From positions 2,051,001 through 2,115,000 of the forward strand of contig NZ_JAKRKC020000001.1 of the NCBI RefSeq assembly GCF_022664455.2: DNA of 64,000 nt, written 5' to 3'. The DNA comes from Actinomadura luzonensis. Lineage in GTDB: Bacteria; Actinomycetota; Actinomycetes; Streptosporangiales; Streptosporangiaceae. The translations under genes were made by a program, and so were the position numbers. This document shows, piece after piece, positions 51,042-60,300 of this stretch (the stretch's first letter is position 1; every line of letters starts with the position of its first letter). The notes beneath the pieces are model-generated. The model was given only the letters and a program-made list of their open reading frames with translations. It was not told the origin of the DNA and ran no database searches.

Positions 51042-52126
51042 GATCGTCCTTTCGCGGGGGTGAGGGTGGCCGGTCGGGTGATGAGGGTCTCGGCCCGCTC
51101 GGTGGCGAGGATCGCCCCGAACGCGACCAGCCGGACAAGATCGGCATCGCTGACCACGGAGCCTCCGCCGCGCCGAGCGGCCATGTCCGCGACGGCGGGG
51201 CCGGCGGTGCGCCAGGCGGCCACGTCGGGGTCGGTCACCCGGTACGGGGCCAGCGCCGCGAGGAGCGCCAGCCGGGCCGCGGGCCGCTCCGCCGCGGGCA
51301 GCCCGGCGAGCGGGCCGTCCAGCCAGGCCCCGCCCATCGGCGGGTGCTCGCCGTCCCAGGCCGCGACCGTCCCGGCGACCACGGCCCTGGCGGCGTCGCC
51401 GAGCAGGTGGCCGCCGTCCCTGGCCGCCGTCCGCAGGGCCGCGTAGGCGACGCCGACCGGGGTGCGCGCCGCCCATCCGGGCTCCGGGCGGCCGCGCAGG
51501 TCGGCGACCAGCGGCAGGCTCGCGCCCGGCGGCAGCCGCCTCCGGACCGCGCGGGACATCGCCCGCCCGCCCAAGCTCCGCACCAGCCGCGACTTCTGCA
51601 GGTTGCCCGGCAGCAGGTTCTCGGTGAGCAGCGCCGAGGCCATCCGGTTGACGAAGTGGAAGGTGAGCGCGGTCCCCAGGTACTCGGGCGCCTCGTCGTC
51701 GGGGAACGGCGCGGGCCCTCGCTCCTTGGCCCAGGCCAGCAGCCGCGCGTGCCCGGGGTCGTCGGGCACGCCCCCGGCGGCGACGGTCTCGGCGAGCCGG
51801 TGGTCGCCGGTCGCGTGCAGCAGCGTCGTGTGCGCCGCCACGCAGAACGGGCACCGGTTCGCCAGCGACACCCCCAGCGCCACGACCTCCTTGCCGGTCC
51901 GCGCGACCTCCCCGGCCAGCAGCGACTCGCGCAGCAGGGCCCAGGTCGCGGCCAGCACCTCCGGCGCGGGCGACAACGTCAGGAAGACCGGCATGCGGGC
52001 CATGCCGAAGTCCTCGGCGAGCTGGGCGTAGACCTCGGCGACCCGGCCGGTCGCGGCCTCGGGGGGCACCGGGGTCACGTACCGGAACTGCCCTTTGCCC
52101 CGGCCGTCGTTTCTGATCGTGTCCAT
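51038..52126 (-). CDS. AhpD/carboxymuconolactone-decarboxylase-fold protein
   Basis: The 362-residue protein has the AhpD-like core in its first half, with the redox CxxC in NRCPFCVAAHTTLLHATGDH in parts (about 90-110). The second half (about 180-362) is an extra helical extension with no recognised domain, LRGRPEPGWAA and a DGEHPPMGGAW stretch. CxxC proteins of this fold reduce peroxides or are partner redox proteins. It opens the operon that ends with the multicopper oxidase, suggesting an oxidative/copper-stress task. Confidence 0.88.
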   Translation of the reverse strand: MDTIRNDGRGKGQFRYVTPVPPEAATGRVAEVYAQLAEDFGMARMPVFLTLSPAPEVLAATWALLRESLLAGEVARTGKEVVALGVSLANRCPFCVAAHTTLLHATGDHRLAETVAAGGVPDDPGHARLLAWAKERGPAPFPDDEAPEYLGTALTFHFVNRMASALLTENLLPGNLQKSRLVRSLGGRAMSRAVRRRLPPGASLPLVADLRGRPEPGWAARTPVGVAYAALRTAARDGGHLLGDAARAVVAGTVAAWDGEHPPMGGAWLDGPLAGLPAAERPAARLALLAALAPYRVTDPDVAAWRTAGPAVADMAARRGGGSVVSDADLVRLVAFGAILATERAETLITRPATLTPAKGRS

Positions 52127-52279
52127 GGCCGGAATCGTGCGTCCCGGAGCGGCCCCCGGTCGTCGTGCGGCCGGATGCTTCTGCCCCTACGCCGGCGGGC
52201 GGGGACGCCCGGGACGTACTACGCCGGAAGTAGCCGGAGAATACGCCTCCCCGCCGAGGATCAACGCGACGAAACGCCC

Positions 52280-52285
52280 TAATCT
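52280..52285 (+). promoter_or_regulatory. Candidate -10 box (TAATCT) for a leaderless kinase transcript
   Basis: TAATCT ends 6 nt before the GTG at 52292, the spacing at which transcription would start on the start codon. No convincing -35 box is found, which is frequent in actinobacteria. The weak GCAGAG before the GTG agrees with leaderless translation. Confidence 0.4.
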
Positions 52286-52291
52286 GCAGAG

Positions 52292-53485
52292 GTGAGCTAT
52301 CTGGAGCGATGGCGGCCGATCGCCCAGGACGGCCTGCTCGCCGGCGTCGTGGCCGTCCTGCTGGCGGTCAACGCGATCGCCGCGCGGAACCCGACCGTCC
52401 TCGACCTCGCGGCCGTGCTCGCCGGCTCGCTCGGGCTGGTGTGGTGGCGGCGGGCGCCGCTCGTCGCGTTGTCCGTCAGCACCGCCTGCATGCTCGTGTA
52501 CGCCGTGCACGCCGTGCCGGGCCCGCCGGCCGCCTTCCCCGTGCTGGTGTCGGTGTTCGCCGCGGTCAGGTACGGCCACCGCCTGCCCGCCGCGCTGGCC
52601 GGCGCCGTGTTCCTGGGCGCGTACCTGAGCGCCGCCCTGGCCACCGTCACCGACCGGCCGGCCTTCGAGACCGTCCAGGGCACGACGCTGCTGCTCGGCT
52701 GGTTCCTCGCCGCCGGCGTGACGGGGACGGTGACCCGGCACCGGCAGGCGTACCTGGAGCAGGCCGAGCAGCGCGCCGCCGAGGCCGAGCGGACCCGCGA
52801 GGAGGTCGCCAGGCGGCGGGCGGGCGAGGAGCGCCTGCGCATCGCCCGCGAGCTGCACGACTCGCTCACCCACAGCATCTCGGTCATCAAGGTGCAGGCA
52901 GGGGTGGCGGTGCACCTGGCGCGCAAGCGCGGCGAGGAGGTGCCGGCGGCGCTGCTGGCCATCCAGGAGGCGAGCGGCGACGCCATGCGCGAGCTGCGCG
53001 CCACGCTGGAGGTGCTGCGCGACGAGCCGGCGACGGCCCCGCCTCCGGAGGCGACGGCGGGGGATGCGGAGGACGAGCCGCCCGCGGACCCGGCGCCGAG
53101 CGGGCTCGACCGGCTCGACGACCTGGTGCAGCGGGCCCGCTCCATTGGCCTGCCGACCACGGTGACCGTCGAGGGGGACCGGCGCGCGCTGCCGCCCGAG
53201 GTGGACCGGGCCGCGTACCGGATCGTCCAGGAGGCGCTGACCAACGTCTCCCGGCACGCCGGCGGCGCGGCGGCCGAGGTGCGCGTCGAGTACGCGCCCG
53301 CCGAGCTGGTGGTGCAGGTGGACGACGACGGCGCGGCCAGCGCCGACGCGCCGCCGGTGCCCGGCACGGGCCTGCTCGGCATGCGCGAGCGCGTGACGGC
53401 GCTCGGCGGCCGGCTCCGCACCGAGCCGCGCCCCGAGGGCGGCTTCACCGTCCGCGCCGAGCTGCCGCTGCGGGAGCCGGCGTGA
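52292..53485 (+). CDS. NarL-type sensor histidine kinase
   Basis: The 397-residue protein has about five membrane helices (roughly 12-150), a linker, HisKA_3 with the phospho-acceptor in ARELHDSLTHSISVIKVQ (about 184-201), and an HATPase_c domain with AAYRIVQEALTNVSRHAG (about 308), DDDGAAS at the usual DxGxG place, and GTGLLGMRERV. A Pro/Glu-rich insert (about 247-270) lies between the two parts. The usual DxGxG glycine is missing, so ATP binding may be altered. GTG at 52292. It overlaps the regulator gene by 4 nt. Confidence 0.92.
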   Translation: MSYLERWRPIAQDGLLAGVVAVLLAVNAIAARNPTVLDLAAVLAGSLGLVWWRRAPLVALSVSTACMLVYAVHAVPGPPAAFPVLVSVFAAVRYGHRLPAALAGAVFLGAYLSAALATVTDRPAFETVQGTTLLLGWFLAAGVTGTVTRHRQAYLEQAEQRAAEAERTREEVARRRAGEERLRIARELHDSLTHSISVIKVQAGVAVHLARKRGEEVPAALLAIQEASGDAMRELRATLEVLRDEPATAPPPEATAGDAEDEPPADPAPSGLDRLDDLVQRARSIGLPTTVTVEGDRRALPPEVDRAAYRIVQEALTNVSRHAGGAAAEVRVEYAPAELVVQVDDDGAASADAPPVPGTGLLGMRERVTALGGRLRTEPRPEGGFTVRAELPLREPA

Positions 53486-54159
53486 TCCGGGTGCTGCTCG
53501 CCGACGACCAGGCGCTCATCCGCGGCGGCTTCCGCGCCTTGCTGGACGCCGAGGACGACCTGGAGGTGGTGGCCGAGGCCGCGAACGGCGAGCAGGCCGT
53601 CGCGCTGGCCCTGGAGCACCGCCCCGACGTGGTCCTGGTGGACATCCAGATGCCGGTGATGGACGGCATCGAGGCCACCCGCCGCATCGCCGCCGACGAG
53701 CGCCTGTCCGGCACGCACGTGGTGATCCTCACCAACTACGGCCTGGACGAGTACGTCGTGGACGCCATGCGGGCCGGCGCGGGCGGTTTCCTGGTGAAGG
53801 ACACCGAGCCCGCCGACCTGCTCCAGGGCGTCCGGGTGGCGGCCCGCGGCGACGCGCTGCTCTCCCCCGCGATCACCCGCCGCCTCATCGGCGAGTACGT
53901 CGCCCGCCGCCCCGGCCCCGCCGCCGAGGGACTGGAGGTGCTGACCAACCGCGAGCGCGAGGTCGTCGCCCTGGTCGCCCGCGGCCTGTCCAACGACGAG
54001 ATCGCCGCCCACATGGTGATCAGCCCGACGACCGCGAAGACGCACGTCAGCCGGGCGATGACCAAGCTGCGGGCCCGCGACCGCGCCCAGCTCGTCGTGT
54101 TCGCCTACGAATCCGGGCTGGTCACGCCCCGGCGTGGTGGAATGGGGGCGGATCACTAG
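53482..54159 (+). CDS. NarL/LuxR-type response regulator, partner of kinase at 52292
   Basis: The 225-residue protein has a receiver (LLADDQ, Asp in LVDIQMPVMDG at about 55, VILTNYG with Thr, Lys in FLVKDT) and a LuxR helix-turn-helix (LTNREREVVALVARGLSNDEI, then SPTTAKTHVSRAMTKLRARD in parts). GTG at 53482 overlaps the kinase stop. The oxidoreductase operon begins 14 bp after its stop in the same direction, so it may be read through and be under this system's control. Confidence 0.95.
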   Translation: MIRVLLADDQALIRGGFRALLDAEDDLEVVAEAANGEQAVALALEHRPDVVLVDIQMPVMDGIEATRRIAADERLSGTHVVILTNYGLDEYVVDAMRAGAGGFLVKDTEPADLLQGVRVAARGDALLSPAITRRLIGEYVARRPGPAAEGLEVLTNREREVVALVARGLSNDEIAAHMVISPTTAKTHVSRAMTKLRARDRAQLVVFAYESGLVTPRRGGMGADH

Positions 54160-54173
54160 GAGGGGGCGTTTTC

Positions 54174-54773
54174 GTGGGCATTGTTTCGCGCGGCTTCCAC
54201 GGGAAGCGGAGGGACGGCGGCGACCGGCTGCCGCCCGGGCAGTATCTGGTCGAGGACTTCCCGGTGCTGTCGGCGGGTCCGACGCCGCGGGTGCCGCTGG
54301 AGCGGTGGGAGTTCGCGATCGACACCGAGGCGGGGCAGACGCACCGCTGGTCGTGGGACGAGCTGATGGCGTTGCCTCAGGAGACCCCCACCGTCGACAT
54401 TCATTGCGTGACCAAGTGGTCGAAGCTGGACACCACGTGGGAGGGCGTCTCCCTGGACGTGCTCTTCGAGGACGTCGAGAGCGCCGCCGACTACGCGCTG
54501 ATCTACTCCTACGGCGGCTACACGACGAACGTGCCGGTCGAGGACCTGCTCGACGGCAAGGCGTGGATCGCGCACCGCTTCGACGGCGAAGAGCTGGCGC
54601 CCCAGCACGGCGGCCCGGCCCGGCTGGTCGTGCCGCACCTGTACTTCTGGAAGTCGGCCAAGTGGGTCCGCGGCATCCGCCTGCTCAACGAGGACTACCC
54701 GGGCTTCTGGGAGACCGCGGGCTACCACAACTACGGCGACCCGTGGCGCGAGCAGCGCTACGAGGGCGACTAA
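54174..54773 (+). CDS. Sulfite-oxidase-type molybdopterin oxidoreductase
   Basis: The 199-residue protein has the compact SUOX domain: PTVDIHCVTKWSKLDTTWEGV (in parts, about 75-95) with the molybdenum-ligand Cys in HCVTKWS, then AIYSYGGYTTNVP-like LIYSYGGYTTNVP (about 117) and GGPARLVVPHLYFWKSAKWVRGI (in parts, about 145-167). It is cytoplasmic by sequence (no signal). GTG at 54174 follows AGGAGG by 8 nt. The next gene, a flavin reductase, starts 1 base after its stop, so the two likely form an electron-transfer pair like YedY/MsrP-related modules. Confidence 0.93.
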   Translation: MGIVSRGFHGKRRDGGDRLPPGQYLVEDFPVLSAGPTPRVPLERWEFAIDTEAGQTHRWSWDELMALPQETPTVDIHCVTKWSKLDTTWEGVSLDVLFEDVESAADYALIYSYGGYTTNVPVEDLLDGKAWIAHRFDGEELAPQHGGPARLVVPHLYFWKSAKWVRGIRLLNEDYPGFWETAGYHNYGDPWREQRYEGD

Positions 54774-54774
54774 G

Positions 54775-55503
54775 GTGCGCCCGCGCCTGATCTGGCGGAC
54801 CGCCCGCCTGCGCGAGGCCCGCGTGGAGACCGGCACCGCGCGCACGCTGGTGTTCGAGGTGCCCGGCTGGCCGGGGCACGCGGCCGGCCAGCACGTGGAC
54901 GTGCGGCTGACGGCCGACGACGGCTACACCGCGCAGCGCAGCTACTCGCTGGCCGCGCCCGCCGACGGCGAGCTGCTGGAGCTGACCGTCGAGACGGTGC
55001 CGGACGGCGAGGTGTCGCCGTACCTGACCGAGGTGATGCGGCCCGGCGACGAGGTCGAGATCCGCGGGCCGGTGGGCGGCTGGTTCGTCTGGCGGCCGGC
55101 GAGCAAGGCCCCGGTGCTGCTGGTGGCGGGCGGGTCCGGCATCGTGCCGCTGATGGCGATGATCAGGGAGCGCAGGCGGGCGGCCAGCCGGGTGCCGTTC
55201 CGCCTGGTCTACTCGCTGCGCGCCCCCGAGAGCCGCTACTACGCCGAGGAGCTGCGCCGTCCCGAGCCCGGGCTGGACGTCACCTACCTCTACACCCGGG
55301 CCACGCCCGACGGCGTCTCCCGCCCGGCCGGCCGCATCCTGCTGGCCGACCTGGCGGAGGGCGGCTGGCCGGCCGGCTTCGAGCCTGACTGCTACGTGTG
55401 CGGCCCGACGGGGTTCGTCGAGGCCGCCGCCGATCTGCTGCTGGCGCTCGGGCACGCCCCCGAGCGCATCAGAACCGAACGATTCGGTCCGACCGGAGGT
55501 TGA
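54775..55503 (+). CDS. FAD/NAD(P)-binding ferredoxin-NADP-reductase-type protein
   Basis: The 242-residue protein has an FAD domain with QRSYSLAAP (RxYS motif, about 54), a GPVGGWF turn, and an NAD domain with LLVAGGSGIVPLMAMIR (about 120-136) and DCYVCGPTGFVEAAAD (about 202-217). It should pass electrons from NAD(P)H to the adjacent molybdopterin enzyme. No iron-sulfur cluster domain is fused to it. GTG at 54775 is one base beyond the previous stop; the zinc-ribbon gene follows by 3 bp. Confidence 0.93.
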   Translation: MRPRLIWRTARLREARVETGTARTLVFEVPGWPGHAAGQHVDVRLTADDGYTAQRSYSLAAPADGELLELTVETVPDGEVSPYLTEVMRPGDEVEIRGPVGGWFVWRPASKAPVLLVAGGSGIVPLMAMIRERRRAASRVPFRLVYSLRAPESRYYAEELRRPEPGLDVTYLYTRATPDGVSRPAGRILLADLAEGGWPAGFEPDCYVCGPTGFVEAAADLLLALGHAPERIRTERFGPTGG

Positions 55504-55506
55504 CCC

Positions 55507-55773
55507 ATGACCGCTGAACACCTGGACGGCAACGCTTTGGCGGGCCCGCTCGGCGAGATCTTCGCCGTCGACGTCACCGCCGCCACCGGCCGCTGCGCGA
55601 GCTGCGGGCTGGCCGGCCCCGTCGGCGGGCTGCACGTCTACGGCCCGGAGCCGGGGCTGGTGGCGCGCTGCCCCGGCTGCGAGGAGGTGGTGATGAGGCT
55701 GGTGCGCGGCCCCGGCACGGCCTGGCTCGACCTGCGCGGCACGGTGTCCCTCAGGATGAGCCTGCCCGAGTGA
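55507..55773 (+). CDS. DUF6510-type small zinc-ribbon protein
   Basis: The 88-residue protein has CASCG (about 30-34) and CPGCE (about 56-60), two CxxC pairs of a zinc ribbon, framed by HLDGNALAGPLGEIF at the N-terminus, as in DUF6510 proteins. It is third in the operon with the molybdopterin enzyme and the flavin reductase, and the association is conserved in this protein type. It may assist cofactor or metal delivery, but no role is proved. ATG 55507 follows CGGAGG. Confidence 0.9.
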   Translation: MTAEHLDGNALAGPLGEIFAVDVTAATGRCASCGLAGPVGGLHVYGPEPGLVARCPGCEEVVMRLVRGPGTAWLDLRGTVSLRMSLPE

Positions 55774-55944
55774 GCTTCCTGACCTCGGGGTGAACATAAC
55801 GGGGCCGATCAGGGCGAACGACCCCGTCCGGGCGCAGGAGCGCCGCCGACTGGGTACACTCGGCCTCGATCCACGGCCGAGAACTGTACGGCGAGGCTCT
55901 TGGCCAGGGGCGGCCGCCCTTCGGCCCCGTCCCTTGGGAGTCAC

Positions 55945-57354
55945 GTGAGCAGCGGGGTTGTCGACGCGCCGCCTTCCGAGCCGGGCGCACGACCGCGCCG
56001 GCGCAGCCGCCGCTGGCTGCGCTGGGTGCTGGCGGTGTCGGTCACGGTCGTCCTGCTGGTGGTGGGCGTCGCGGTCGGCGTCCTCGCCAAGCTGAACGGC
56101 AACATCAAGCACGAGGACGTCACCGCCGACGACCTCGGCGCGACCCGGCCGCCGAAGGTCGCCGGCACCGCGATGAACGTCCTGGTGGTCGGCTCCGACC
56201 AGCGCGACGGCAAGAACGCCAGGTACGGCCACCACATCGCGGGCGAGCGCACCGACACGATCATGCTCATGCACGTGTCGTCCAACCGCGACAACGCGAT
56301 GGTCATCAGCTTCCCGCGCGACTCGCTCGTCCAGCTCCCGGCCTGCCGCGCGACGGGCGCGTTCCCCGGCCAGCGGCCGCACCTCGGCATGATCAACGAG
56401 TCGTTCAACTCGGGCGGCATCGCCTGCACCTGGAAGACGATCGAGAGCCTCACCCACATCCGCATCGACCACTTCGTGAAGGTCGACTTCACCGGCTTCA
56501 AGGGCATCGTCAACGCCCTCGGCGGCGTCGAGGTCTGCCTGCCGCAGCGCGTGGACGACAAGAAGGCGCTGCTGCACCTGCCCGCCGGGCGGCAGACGCT
56601 GACCGGCGAGCAGGCGCTCGGCTACGTCCGCGCCCGCTACAGCCTCGGCGACGGCTCCGACATCGGGCGCATCCAGCGGCAGCAGATGTTCATCGCCTCG
56701 ATGGTCAAGAAGGTGATGAGCGGCGAGACGCTCACCGACCCGGCCAAGCTGTTCGGCCTGCTCGACGCCGCCACCAAGGCGGTCACCACCGACCGCGACC
56801 TGACCACGGGCGTCATGAAGGACCTGGCGACCAGCCTCCAGGGGCTCAACGTCGGGAAGATCCGGTTCATCACCACCCCGTGGCACTACTCGCTCACCCA
56901 GCCGGGCCGCGTGGAATGGACGCAGCCGCAGGCCGGGCACCTGTTCCAGATCGTCGCGAAGGACCAGAGCGTCGAGGGCATCAAGGGCGGCCAGGCCAAG
57001 GTGGGCCGCTCCAAGATCCAGATCGAGCTGCGCAACGGCACCTGGCGCGGCGGGCTCGGCACCCAGGTCGCCGCCTTCCTGGAGCAGCGGGGCTACCACA
57101 TCACCAAGATCGGCGACACGGCCCGCAAGCCGCAGGCCAGAACCACGGTCCTGTACGGCCCCAACGGCGAGACCCGCGTCCCCACGCTCACCGCCGACCT
57201 GCTCGGCGCGAAGCTGCGCGAGGTGCCGGCGGCCAGGACCAACCACCTCATCCTGGTCATCGGCGACGACTGGAAGGGCCTGAAGGCGCTGCGCCCGGAC
57301 GACACCGAGGCCATCAAGGGCTTCGACGCCACCCACGACTCCTGCGCCACCTGA
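55945..57354 (+). CDS. LytR-CpsA-Psr (LCP) cell-wall glycopolymer ligase
   Basis: The 469-residue protein has a basic N-terminus, one membrane helix (about 29-49), and an extracellular LCP domain with NVLVVGSDQRDG (about 73), ERTDTIMLMHV (about 94), SFPRDSLVQLP (about 114), INALGGVEVCLP-type VNALGGVEVCLP and RARYSLGDGSDIGRIQRQQ (about 230). The Arg/Asp residues bind lipid pyrophosphate. A C-terminal LytR_C domain (VAAFLEQRGY...) follows from about 355. It attaches wall glycopolymers or arabinogalactan-like chains to peptidoglycan. GTG 55945 follows TTGGGAG. A TACACT -10-like box sits at 55855. Confidence 0.95.
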   Translation: MSSGVVDAPPSEPGARPRRRSRRWLRWVLAVSVTVVLLVVGVAVGVLAKLNGNIKHEDVTADDLGATRPPKVAGTAMNVLVVGSDQRDGKNARYGHHIAGERTDTIMLMHVSSNRDNAMVISFPRDSLVQLPACRATGAFPGQRPHLGMINESFNSGGIACTWKTIESLTHIRIDHFVKVDFTGFKGIVNALGGVEVCLPQRVDDKKALLHLPAGRQTLTGEQALGYVRARYSLGDGSDIGRIQRQQMFIASMVKKVMSGETLTDPAKLFGLLDAATKAVTTDRDLTTGVMKDLATSLQGLNVGKIRFITTPWHYSLTQPGRVEWTQPQAGHLFQIVAKDQSVEGIKGGQAKVGRSKIQIELRNGTWRGGLGTQVAAFLEQRGYHITKIGDTARKPQARTTVLYGPNGETRVPTLTADLLGAKLREVPAARTNHLILVIGDDWKGLKALRPDDTEAIKGFDATHDSCAT

Positions 57355-57380
57355 TGTCCGGTTCATCGCCTGATTAGCTA

Positions 57381-57386
57381 TAAAGT
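57381..57386 (+). promoter_or_regulatory. Candidate -10 box (TAAAGT) for a leaderless LAL regulator transcript
   Basis: TAAAGT in the A/T-rich patch at 57373-57386 ends 7 nt before GTG 57394, and no ribosome site lies between, so transcription may begin at the start codon. The call is by inspection. Confidence 0.4.
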
Positions 57387-57393
57387 CCCTTCC

Positions 57394-60300
57394 GTGCTGT
57401 ACGGCAGAGCCACGGAGACCGCCGCCGTCGAGGCCCTGCTCGCCTCGGCCCGGGCCGGCCGCGGCGGTGCGCTGGCGCTGCGCGGCGAGGCCGGCGTCGG
57501 CAAGTCCGCCCTCCTCGACCACGCCGCCGCCCTCGCCACCGCTCCCCCCGAGCCCGGCGCGGCGACGGCTCCTCTGGCCGTGTTGCGGGCCGACGGCATC
57601 GAGCCGGAGTCCGACCTCGCCTTCGCCGCGCTGCACCAGCTCCTGCACCCGCTGACCCACCTGCTGGACGCCCTCCCCGCGCCGCAACGCGACGCCCTGT
57701 CCGCGGCGCTCGGCCTGGCCCACACTCCCGGCCTCCGGGCGGACCGGTTCCTGGTGGCGGCGGGCGTGCTGTCCCTGCTGACCGAGGCGGCGGCGCCCGG
57801 CGGGCTGCTGTGCCTGCTGGACGACGTGCAGTGGATGGACCGCGCCTCGGCCGACGCCCTGCTGTTCGCGGCCCGCCGCCTGCGCGCCGAGCGCATCGCG
57901 ATGCTCTTCGGCGTACGCGGGGACGCGCTGCTCAAGGGCGTGCCGGAGCTGCGGGTGCCCGGCCTGGACGAGCAGAGCGCCGCGGCCCTCCTCGGCGTCG
58001 CGCCCGGCGGGGTGGCGCCCGGGGTCGCGGCGCGGCTGTGGGCGTTGACCGGGGGCAACCCGCTCGTTCTGCGTGAGAGCCTGACCGCGCTGTCCCCGGC
58101 GCAGCTCGCCGGGCACGCGCCCCTGCCGGACCCTCTTCCGGGGGGCGAGCAATTGTTCGGCGACCAGGTCGCCCGGCTGTCCCCGCAGGCCCGCCGCCTC
58201 CTCCTGTTCGCCTCCCTGGAGGCCGACCTCGCCCTCGCCTTGCGCGCCGCGGCCACCGGCACGCCGCCCGCGCCCTCGAACGACGGCACGGGCGGCGGCG
58301 GCACGAGCGGCAGCACGAGCGGCGGCACGAGCGGGGGCGCGGGCGGCGGCGCGGGCGGGGGCGCGGAGCCGCGGCCCTCCGACAGCGCCACGATGTCTGG
58401 GGCTTTCGACAGCGCCACGGAGCCTGGGCCTTTCGACGGTGCGGCGGCACTGCACGCGGCGGAGGCCGCCGGGCTCGTGACGGCCGCCGACGGGGTGGTT
58501 CGGTTCCGGCACCCGCTCGTCCGGTCGGCCGTGCACGCCGCCGCCACCTCGGCGGAGGTGCGGGCCGCGCACGCCGTGCTCGCCGGGCTGACCTCCGGCG
58601 ACCGGCGCGCCCTGCACCTGGCCGCCGCCGCCCTGGGCCCGGACGAGCCGGTCGCCGCCGAGCTCGCCGCCGCGGCCGCGCGGGCGGAGGCGCGCGGCGG
58701 CTACGGTGACGCCGCCACGGCCCTCGCCCGGGCCGCCGAGCTCACCCCGGAACCGTTCCGCAGGGCGGAACGGCTGAAGGACGCCGCCACGGCCGCCTGG
58801 CTGGCCGGACGCCCCGGCCAGGCCGAGACGCACCTCGCCGAAGCCCGCGAGCTGGCACAGGCCGCCTCCGCGACCGTCTCCGAGAGCGCCCCCACGACCA
58901 CGTCCGGGAGCGCCCCCACGACCACGTCCGGGAGCGCCCCCACGACCACCCCCGAGAGCGCCTCCGCAACCGCGTCCGGGAGCGTCCCCGAGACCGCGTC
59001 CCCCGTCGCCGGGTTGCTGGAGGAGATCGCGCAGCTCCACGGCCGGTTCGAGCTGAACTCCGGCGACGCCGCCGAGGCCGTCCGCGTCCTGGCCGCGGGC
59101 AGCGGCATCGGGATGCTGGCCGACGCCTTCGAGGCCGCCAGCTACGTGGGCGACGTCCAGGCGATGGTGGAGCTGGGCCGCCGGGCCAGGAGCCACCCGC
59201 CCGGCTTCCTGCGCGACGTGATCGCCGGCGTCGGCGCCATGCTGGCGGACGGCAGCGGCGGCGAGCTGCTGCGCGGGGCCCTCGCCCGTACGGACGAGCT
59301 GACCGAGGCGGCGGAGCTGCTGTGGGCGTCGGCGGCGGCCAGCTACCTCGGGGAGGCCGACGTCTCCGCCGAGCTGGTCGAGCGGGCGGGCCGGGCGGCC
59401 CGGGTGTCGGGGATGGTCGGTCAGCTCCCGGTGGTGCTGGAGTTCGTCGCCACGGGCGAGCGGTTCAAGGGCAGGCTGAGCGAGAGCGCCGCCGTCGCGG
59501 AGGAGGGCCTGCACCTGGCCCGCGAGGCCGGGTACAGCAACTCGGTCGCCGCCCACCTGGCCAACCTGGCCGTCGTGGCCGCGCTCCGGGGCGAGGAGGA
59601 GCGCTGCCGCCACCTCGCCGAGGAGGCGCTGACCATCGCGATCCCGCACCGGATCGGGCTTCGCGCGGGTGTGGCCGCGTACGCGCTGGCGCTGCTGGAC
59701 CTCGGCCTCGGCCGGTACGCGGCGGCGCACGCGCGCTTCAGCGCCCTCGCCACGGCCGGGCCCGGCGCCGGCCACCCCACGGTGACCTGGCGGTCCACCC
59801 CCGACCGGGTGGAGGCCGCGCTGGCGGCGGGCGAGCACGCGGCGGCGGCGGAGGCGGTGGCGGCGTACGAGCGGTGGGCCGCGCACGCCGGCACCGACGA
59901 GTCACAGGCGCTCCTGGCCCGCTGCCGCGCCCTGCTCGCCGCCCCAGGCACGGGCCAGGGAGCCGGGCAGGGAGCCGGGCAGGGAGCCGGGCAGGGAGCC
60001 GGGCAGGGAGCCGGGCAGGACGGCGTGGACGCTGAGCTGTTCGAGGAGGCGCTGCGGCGGCACGCCGAGCCGGTCGAGCGGGCGCGCACCGCCCTGCTGT
60101 ACGGCGAGCGGCTGCGCCGCGCCCAGCGTCCCGGCCAGGCCAGGGACCATCTGCGCGCGGCGCTGGAGACCTTCGAGCGGGTGGGGGCCGCGCCCTGGGC
60201 CGAGCGGGCGCGCGGCGAGCTGCGGGCGGCCGGCGAGGCCGCGAGCCGGCCCGCGAGCGACGCGCAGACCCTGCTGACGCCGCAGGAGCTGCGGATCGCC

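Noticed and set aside
54685..59886. A 1733-codon open frame on the minus strand
   Set aside because: It runs opposite to the well-supported LCP, reductase, zinc-ribbon and LAL genes; its translation is Arg/Gly/Ala-rich without motifs. Long antisense frames are expected at this G/C content.
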